NCBI RefSeq assembly: GCF_900590755.1
Contig: NZ_UUOC01000035.1
Coordinates: forward strand, 124,001 to 188,000
Direction: 5' to 3'
Length of the DNA stretch: 64,000 bases
Origin: Pseudomonas viridiflava
Lineage (GTDB): Bacteria; Pseudomonadota; Gammaproteobacteria; Pseudomonadales; Pseudomonadaceae
In this document: positions 59,007-64,000 of the stretch, piece by piece
Position numbering within the stretch: position 1 is the first letter of the stretch
How the letters are laid out: each line of letters opens with the position of its first letter
Translations under genes and position numbers: made by a program
The notes under the pieces: generated by a model
What the model saw: the letters and a program-made list of their open reading frames with translations, nothing else
Told to the model about the DNA's origin: nothing
Databases searched by the model: none

Positions 59007-59394
59007 CTACAGGGGCCGCGTCAGCCTTGGGTACGCGGCAATTCGCAGAAGCTCACGAGCAAAGCGAGGCAGCGATAGCGGTCGGTCTGACACTCCGCCA
59101 TCGCGGCCTCGCGGTGCTCGTGCGCTCCTACAGGGTCTTGTGTTTGCCGGGCTTAATCACCGAAGCAGTGGGAGCGAGCTTGCTCGCGAAGGCATTCGTG
59201 CTACAGGGGCCGCGTCAGCCTTGGGTACGCGGCAATTTGCAGGAGCTCACGAGCAAAGCGAGGCAGCGATAGCGGTCGGTCTGACATACCGCTATCGCGG
59301 CCTCGCGGTGCTCGTGCGCTCCTACAGGGTCTTGTGTTTGCCGGGCTTGATCACCGAACCCGTGGGAGCGAATTCATTCGCGAAGGCGATAGCA
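59007..59394. repeat. 194-bp tandem duplication
   Basis: Unit 1 (59007-59200) and unit 2 (59201-59394). The first 158 bp of each (59007-59164 and 59201-59358) are nearly identical and contain a family E REPIN (59046-59133; 59240-59327). The last 36 bp hold a REP half (GGGAGCGAGCTTGCTCGCGA in unit 1, GGGAGCGAATTCATTCGCGA in unit 2). Confidence 0.85.
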
Positions 59395-59500
59395 CAAACA
59401 ACGGAGATAGCGTGAAACAGGTCGGCTCTCAGGCCGCCTCGCGGGCTTTTGATTTGGCTTTTGATCTTAGGCGCCCCGTCAAACCACGCTGGCCGGAATT

Positions 59501-59594
59501 CGATATTGATTCGGCGGGCAAACCGGCATGGATGCCGGTTTAGCCGCGCTGGGCCAGGGATGGCCCTTCGCGGCGGCCCGCCGAATCAATGTCG
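59501..59594. repeat. Structured core, copy 4
   Basis: The closing stem pairs 59501-59518 with 59577-59594 (ATTGATTCGGCGGG with CCCGCCGAATCAAT, perfect over 14 bp). Inner hairpins are ACCGGC-ATGGAT-GCCGGT (59522-59538) and GGGCCA-GGGA-TGGCCC (59551-59566). Confidence 0.8.
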
Positions 59595-59768
59595 GATTGC
59601 GGGTATGCCGAGCCTAGGCGAGGGACCGAGTGGTGGGGCAAGAGCCTTTTGGTTACTTTTGGGCTCTATCAAAAGTGACCCGCTGTAAGAGCGGAACCCT
59701 AAGCAGCCGTTACCTAAACAACGGATATGTACCCAAAACCCAACGACCCAGATACCCAGATACCCAGA

Positions 59769-60314
59769 TCACCCAAACATCAAATACCAAAAAATCGCCG
59801 CCTCTCGGGTCTGCGGATCAATCCCGCGATAGCGCATGTGATCAACACCGCCCACCACAAACCCATAACCCTCATACAACCGGCAAGCCGCCAGATTGTT
59901 GTTCTGGGTTTCCAGCATGATCCCCGGCAAATTACGCTTGCGACTCCAGAACTGCGCCACGTCCAGCAATGAACGCGCCACGCCGTTACGCCGCGCCGAT
60001 GCATCCACGGCCAACTCGTCGATGTGCGCAAAACCATTCCAGTGAGTGCTCAGCACCATATGCCCCACCGCCCGCGCTCCCAGCCAGGCAACCAGCACCG
60101 TGCTGTCCGACGCGTCGCGATAATCGCAGAACTCCTGGGAATCGATGCCGTAATTCTTGCTATAGGGCTCCACCGGCTCGACCTGCCAGCATTCCACGGG
60201 CTCGCCCACTTGCGCCAGCGCATAGCCACTGACCGTGAAGGTAAATTCACTGTTGAGGATGTAATCCTCGAAGCATTCGTCTGCAACCCGAATGCTCAAT
60301 GCCGGATTTACCAA
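59769..60314 (-). CDS. GNAT acetyltransferase, streptothricin-acetyltransferase-like
   Basis: This 181-residue GNAT protein resembles streptothricin/nourseothricin acetyltransferases: IDELAVDASARRNGVARSLLD (acetyl-CoA loop RRNGVA) and ETQNNNLAACRLYEGYGFVVGGVDHMRY. No ATG is available at the N-terminus; an in-frame TGA lies upstream and the best start is TTG at 60314 after a GGGG tract, with TTG at 60299 as second choice. Rare starts suggest low expression. Whether it acts on streptothricin or on a protein or metabolite is unknown. Confidence 0.82.
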   Translation of the reverse strand: MVNPALSIRVADECFEDYILNSEFTFTVSGYALAQVGEPVECWQVEPVEPYSKNYGIDSQEFCDYRDASDSTVLVAWLGARAVGHMVLSTHWNGFAHIDELAVDASARRNGVARSLLDVAQFWSRKRNLPGIMLETQNNNLAACRLYEGYGFVVGGVDHMRYRGIDPQTREAAIFWYLMFG

Positions 60315-60359
60315 AATCGTGACCCCGTCAGGTTGTCAGTGAATGGGTCGAGCGCTCCA

Positions 60360-61118
60360 TCATGCGGTGGTCTGGGCCGCGGCTTCTTGCAACTGCACCC
60401 ACAGCGCTGGCGCACCCGCCGACTTGGCGATGGCCGCCATGCGCACATCATGCTCGGCCATTTCGCTTTCGCTGGCCTGGATCACGCGACAGCGCTGGCG
60501 ATCAGCCGGCAGGCGACGGATCTCGGTGGCGGTGTTACCCGAACCCTCGCCGGAACCATTGCCGTCACTGGCATTGCCCGCCAGGGACAGGCTGGTCTGG
60601 CCGCCGGTCATGGTCAGGTAAACGTCGGCGAGAATCTCGGAGTCGAGCAAGGCGCCGTGCAGCTCACGACCCGAGTTATCGACGTCATACCGTTTGCACA
60701 AGGCGTCCAGGCTGTTGCGCTGGCCAGGGTGACGCTCACGGGCCATGAGCAAGGTGTCGAGCACCGTGCAATGGTCAGTGATGTTGGCTCTGTCGTGCTG
60801 GCCGATCAGGGCGAATTCGTTATTGATGAAGCCAACGTCGAAGGGCGCGTTGTGGATGATCAGCTGCGCGCCTTTGATGAATTCGAAAAACTCATCGGCC
60901 ACTTCGGCGAAGCGCGGCTTGCCCACCAGAAATTCGTTGGTGATGCCGTGGACGCCAATCGCCCCTTCGTCGCTTTCGCGATCCGGTTGCAGGTAAACGT
61001 GGAAATGCCGCCCGGTGAGGCGACGACCAATCACTTCGACGCAACCGATCTCGACGATCCGGTGACCATCGGTGACCGGCATACCGGTGGTTTCGGTATC
61101 GAGTACAACACTACGCAT
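60360..61118 (-). CDS. dnaQ: DNA polymerase III epsilon subunit (proofreading exonuclease)
   Basis: This is the 3'-5' proofreading exonuclease of the replicative polymerase, 252 residues. Exo I VLDTETTGM (D7, E9), Exo II NAPFDVGFINNE and Exo III HGALLDSEILAD supply the DEDDh metal ligands. The C-terminal part after about 185 is the flexible alpha-binding region with a Gly/Ser-rich linker. It overlaps rnhA by 8 bp, as in other pseudomonads. Confidence 0.97.
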   Translation of the reverse strand: MRSVVLDTETTGMPVTDGHRIVEIGCVEVIGRRLTGRHFHVYLQPDRESDEGAIGVHGITNEFLVGKPRFAEVADEFFEFIKGAQLIIHNAPFDVGFINNEFALIGQHDRANITDHCTVLDTLLMARERHPGQRNSLDALCKRYDVDNSGRELHGALLDSEILADVYLTMTGGQTSLSLAGNASDGNGSGEGSGNTATEIRRLPADRQRCRVIQASESEMAEHDVRMAAIAKSAGAPALWVQLQEAAAQTTA

Positions 61119-61563
61119 GCTTGATGCCTCTTACTTCATCCACACCGCGATTGGCCAGTTGGTCGGCGCGTTCGTTGCCAGGGTGGCCGATATGCCCGCG
61201 CACCCATTGCCATGTCACGGTGTGGCGATTCACTTGTTCGTCGAGCAACTGCCAGAGGTCGGCGTTCTTCACCGGCTCTTTGGCGGCAGTCTTCCAGCCG
61301 CGTTTCTTCCAGTTGACCATCCACTCGGTGATGCCTTTCATCACATATTGCGAGTCGGTCACCAGAGTCACGTTGCAGGACCGCTTGAGTTCTTCAAGGC
61401 CGCGGATGGCGCCAGTCAGCTCCATGCGGTTGTTGGTGGTATTGGCTTCGCCACCCCACAATTCCTTTTCAATACCCTTGCAGACCAGCAAGGCACCCCA
61501 GCCGCCAGGACCGGGATTGCCCTTGCAGGCACCATCGGTGAACAGTTCAACACTATCGCTCAT
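61111..61563 (-). CDS. rnhA: Ribonuclease HI
   Basis: This enzyme cleaves the RNA strand of RNA:DNA hybrids; 150 residues. Active-site carboxylates are in ELFTDGACKGNPGPGG, NRMELTGAI, VTDSQYV and NERADQLAN. Start ATG at 61563 opens MSDSVELF. The dnaQ gene overlaps its 3' end; the methyltransferase gene lies 27 bp upstream in the same direction, forming one operon. Confidence 0.97.
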   Translation of the reverse strand: MSDSVELFTDGACKGNPGPGGWGALLVCKGIEKELWGGEANTTNNRMELTGAIRGLEELKRSCNVTLVTDSQYVMKGITEWMVNWKKRGWKTAAKEPVKNADLWQLLDEQVNRHTVTWQWVRGHIGHPGNERADQLANRGVDEVRGIKHA

Positions 61564-61590
61564 GTACAAAACATCCAGAATTAGTTGGCT

Positions 61591-62358
61591 TCAGCGCTGT
61601 TCAGGCTCGCAGGTGCTGCGATTGACCTTGGCCATGGGCAGCGGAATCAGCTTGCCCATCGGCTCGCGACGCTGTTCGCGCAACGGCCGCAGCCCTACCA
61701 CCAGTTTGCGGGCGACCAATAAATAGAAGCCGCCGCCGGGGCTCTGCCAGCCATCGCCGAGACGTTCGAGGCCTGCAAGACGTGCTTGCCAGCTCGCTGA
61801 AGCAAGCGGCGGACGATAGCATCCGAAGCGCCGTTTCTCCAGCGCGAAGCCCAGCAGGTTCAACCAGTCGGCGACCCGTGAAGGCGAAATGCAGCGCGCT
61901 TTGTGCAGCGCGTCCTTGGCGAAAACATGGCGCAAACCCCAGGCACTCCACGGGTTGATACCGACGATCAACAGATGCCCGCCCGGCCGCACACTGCTGG
62001 CAGCCTCGCGCAACAGGCCATGGGGCGACAGGCAGAAATCCAGGCCGTGCTGCATGACCACCACGTCGGCGGCATGCTCGCTCAGGGGCCAGGCCTGTTC
62101 TTCGCAGACTATCTCCACGCCGGGCAACGGCGCGCCCAGACGCACATTGCGCTGCACCTGTTGCGCCGCCGGCGGGGTTTCCGCAGACGGGCCGTAATGC
62201 ACCAGATAACCACCGAAAAAACGCCCGAGCTCTTCTTCAAGCACCCGGCGTTCTTCCTGCAGCAACAGCTGCCCCAGCGGCCCGGACAACCATTCGCGGG
62301 CTGAGCTGATCAGTGCCAGCCACTCGGGATCAGCCTGGGCGAATGCTTCATTGGTCAT
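61591..62358 (-). CDS. Class I SAM-dependent methyltransferase
   Basis: This 255-residue Rossmann-fold methyltransferase of the Methyltransf_11 type has unknown substrate. LPGVEIVCEEQAWPLSEHAADVVVMQHGLDFCLSPHGLLREAASSVRPGGHLLIVG covers motifs II to IV; motif I (usually E/DxGxGxG) is degenerate here, with only GGYLVHYGPS in that region. GAGG precedes ATG at 62358. Its position between gloB (divergent) and rnhA-dnaQ is as I recall from P. aeruginosa, but its function there is not established. Confidence 0.88.
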   Translation of the reverse strand: MTNEAFAQADPEWLALISSAREWLSGPLGQLLLQEERRVLEEELGRFFGGYLVHYGPSAETPPAAQQVQRNVRLGAPLPGVEIVCEEQAWPLSEHAADVVVMQHGLDFCLSPHGLLREAASSVRPGGHLLIVGINPWSAWGLRHVFAKDALHKARCISPSRVADWLNLLGFALEKRRFGCYRPPLASASWQARLAGLERLGDGWQSPGGGFYLLVARKLVVGLRPLREQRREPMGKLIPLPMAKVNRSTCEPEQR

Positions 62359-62428
62359 GTGTGATCCTCGCATCGAGCGTCATCAGACTCTAAGATGCCT
62401 CATTGTTTACTGCCAAGCGAACTGCGCC

Positions 62429-63208
62429 ATGATACAGATCGATGCATTGCCCGCTTTTACCGACAACTACATCTGGTTGTTACAAGATCCTTCGAGCAAA
62501 AACTGCGCCGTGGTCGATCCCGGTGACGCGGCCCCCGTGCTTGCCTGGCTCGGGCAAAACCCGGACTGGACCCTGACGGACATTCTGGTCACCCACCACC
62601 ATCACGATCATGTGGGCGGCGTCGCACAACTTAAACAACAGACCGGTGCCAAGGTTTCGGGACCCGCTGTCGAAACCATTCCGGCGCGGGATGTCGACCT
62701 GGTCGACAACGACCGGATCCGCGTACTGGGCCTGGATTTCGATGTCTTTGCCGTACCCGGCCATACTCTGGGGCACATAGCTTTTTATCACGCTGGCACG
62801 CCCAAGCCACTGCTGTTCTGCGGCGATACCCTGTTCGCCGCCGGTTGCGGTCGCCTGTTCGAAGGCACACCGGCGCAAATGCACCATTCATTGAGCCGCC
62901 TGAACGACTTGCCGGACAGCACCCTGGTGTACTGCACCCATGAATACACCCTGAGCAATCTGCGTTTTGCCCAGGCCGTGGAACCGCACAACGCCGACAT
63001 CGCCGCGCGCTTGGCGCAGGTGACTCAATGGCGCAGTGAAAACCGCATCAGCCTGCCTTCAAATCTAGCGCTGGAACGTCTCACGAACCCGTTCATTCGT
63101 ACTAATGAAACATCCGTTAAAGAAAAAGCGGACGAACGGACGGGGACCGACAATCAGTCTCCAGACGAGATTTTTGCTGCCCTGAGGGCTTGGAAAGATA
63201 AGTTCTGA
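62429..63208 (+). CDS. gloB: Hydroxyacylglutathione hydrolase (glyoxalase II)
   Basis: This binuclear-metal beta-lactamase-fold hydrolase converts S-lactoylglutathione to lactate and glutathione, completing methylglyoxal detoxification. The 259-residue protein has metal motif THHHHDHVGG near residue 53, further ligands in PGHTLGHIAF, FCGDTLFAAGCGRLFEG and CTHEYTLSN. It is divergent from the methyltransferase gene across 70 bp, which must hold both promoters. mltD follows in the same direction after 99 bp. Confidence 0.97.
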   Translation: MIQIDALPAFTDNYIWLLQDPSSKNCAVVDPGDAAPVLAWLGQNPDWTLTDILVTHHHHDHVGGVAQLKQQTGAKVSGPAVETIPARDVDLVDNDRIRVLGLDFDVFAVPGHTLGHIAFYHAGTPKPLLFCGDTLFAAGCGRLFEGTPAQMHHSLSRLNDLPDSTLVYCTHEYTLSNLRFAQAVEPHNADIAARLAQVTQWRSENRISLPSNLALERLTNPFIRTNETSVKEKADERTGTDNQSPDEIFAALRAWKDKF

Positions 63209-63307
63209 ACAGGCGGCGATTAAGCACGAAAAGACTCAAAGGTTGACCATTGGCAGGGCTGTTCCTAGAATCGCCCGACATTTTCGCCTGGAACTTACTC
63301 CCAGCCA

Positions 63308-64000
63308 ATGTCGTCATCTATACGTAGCACCCTCAATTCAGACGCATTGACTCGGTTGGCACAAGCTATCGCTGTTGCCGTGAGCGCTACGCTTGCGGGC
63401 TGTCAGACCACCAGCCATATCGAACCGAGCAGTACCCACCGTGCGCCAAATCTGGCGGCGGGGATCAAGCAAAAACCGATCTTTCTGAGCCACAAACCTG
63501 CTCCGCTGGCACCAGCAACGGATGTCTGGGAGCGGATGCGTCAGGGCTTCCAGTTGCAGCAAGGCAACGACCTGAACCCACGCATCGATCAGCAACGCCT
63601 GTGGTTTGCCAACAATCCTTCGTTCCTTGAGAACGCCGGGGAGCGTGGCAGCCTGTACATGCATTACATCGTCGAGCGTCTCGAAGAGCGCAACATGCCG
63701 CTGGAACTGGCCCTGCTGCCAGTCATCGAGAGCGCCTATAACCCGATGGCCGTTTCACGCAGCAACGCCGTGGGCCTGTGGCAGTTCATCCCGTCCACCG
63801 GCCGCTACTTCAACCTGCGCCAGACCAACTTCTACGATGGGCGCCGTGACATCCAGGCGTCTACCGGAGCGGCGTTGGATTACCTGAGCCGCCTGCATGA
63901 CATGTTCAACGGCGACTGGTTGCTGGCCCTGGCGGCTTACAACGCTGGCGAAGGCACCGTCAGCCGCGCCATCGAACGCAACGAAAAGCTCAGCCTGCCG
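63308..64000 (+). CDS. mltD: Membrane-bound lytic murein transglycosylase D (3' part outside window)
   Basis: This lipoprotein cleaves peptidoglycan glycan strands to 1,6-anhydromuropeptides. The visible 231 residues include a lipoprotein signal with lipobox LAGC (C32), and the SLT domain with catalytic E141 in LLPVIESAYNP, then AVGLWQFIPSTGRYFNL and LAAYNAGEGTV. LysM repeats expected in the C-terminus lie beyond the window. The start ATG at 63308 was chosen because it gives a complete signal peptide. Confidence 0.95.
   Translation, partial: MSSSIRSTLNSDALTRLAQAIAVAVSATLAGCQTTSHIEPSSTHRAPNLAAGIKQKPIFLSHKPAPLAPATDVWERMRQGFQLQQGNDLNPRIDQQRLWFANNPSFLENAGERGSLYMHYIVERLEERNMPLELALLPVIESAYNPMAVSRSNAVGLWQFIPSTGRYFNLRQTNFYDGRRDIQASTGAALDYLSRLHDMFNGDWLLALAAYNAGEGTVSRAIERNEKLSLP

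Larger units (their letters stand above)
58613..59732. repeat. Composite inverted-repeat element, locus 2
   Basis: A 1,120-bp relative of 29780-30596 with the same ends (GTACATATCCATTG / ACGGATATGTAC) and the same two inverted arms (58613-58900 and 59449-59732). The interior differs: a REPIN at 58923-59012 with arms GGAGCCAACTTGTTGGCGAG-like, and a 194-bp tandem duplication of a family E REPIN plus flanks. The element fills the space between the small protein gene and a GNAT gene. No gene is called inside it. Confidence 0.85.

Noticed and set aside
58861..59415. 184-codon open frame through the interior of composite locus 2
   Set aside because: It reads through a REPIN and a tandem duplication and consists of repeated REP-derived peptide; no start signal.

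Overview
The window is a stretch of a Pseudomonas chromosome, most likely from the P. fluorescens/P. putida side of the genus. Three things support this. The right end carries the order mltD–gloB–methyltransferase–rnhA–dnaQ, which I recall from P. aeruginosa. The intergenic spaces are full of 70–110 bp Pseudomonas-type REP doublets (REPINs) of several families. The coding sequence is GC-rich with short ATGA overlaps between operon genes. No rRNA, tRNA, CRISPR array, integrase or transposase was seen.

Layout. 0–2 kb: FecCD-type metal ABC permease and its ATPase. 2–10.5 kb: a mosaic of small units (GNAT, LysR with a divergent PACE efflux protein, PhzF-like protein, MFS exporter, RarD, ZapE, SulP transporter). 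10.7–14 kb: a chemoreceptor with a damaged-looking HAMP domain and a class C beta-lactamase behind a 23-bp palindrome. 14.2–18.7 kb: a Fur-box-controlled EfeUOB iron-uptake operon with an extra imelysin-like gene. 18.8–23.2 kb: a molybdopterin oxidoreductase, a cytochrome b561 and a periplasmic protein, divergent from a two-component system, with two matching response-regulator boxes between them. 23.5–29.8 kb: a PL7 alginate lyase and a five-gene marR–FUSC–DUF1656–HlyD–NodT efflux operon. 30.7–44 kb: aldo/keto reductase, ZntB, PiT phosphate transporter, LysR, MFS, a fused EgtB–EgtD ergothioneine enzyme, DUF427, XdhC-like protein and an EmrAB-like pair. 44.3–46.6 kb: two valine/branched-chain acyl-CoA genes. 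46.8–57.4 kb: two tandem paralogous giant proteins (about 1,725 and 1,756 aa) ending in an aspzincin-like zinc protease domain, probably toxins. 57.5–64 kb: FMN reductase, small conserved protein, GNAT, then dnaQ, rnhA, methyltransferase, gloB and the start of mltD.

The most interesting signals are: (1) the tandem giant proteins with C-terminal HExxH...THD zincin motifs; (2) two dispersed composite elements (29780–30596 and 58613–59732), each made of two inverted ~290 bp arms. Every arm holds a ~94-nt core that folds as a three-way junction, and its closing stem shows compensatory changes between copies; (3) the two-component system with twin boxes facing a periplasmic redox operon, resembling HprRS–MsrPQ logic but with different parts; (4) the EgtB–EgtD fusion. 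Calls of function rest on motif recognition by eye; no database search was run.
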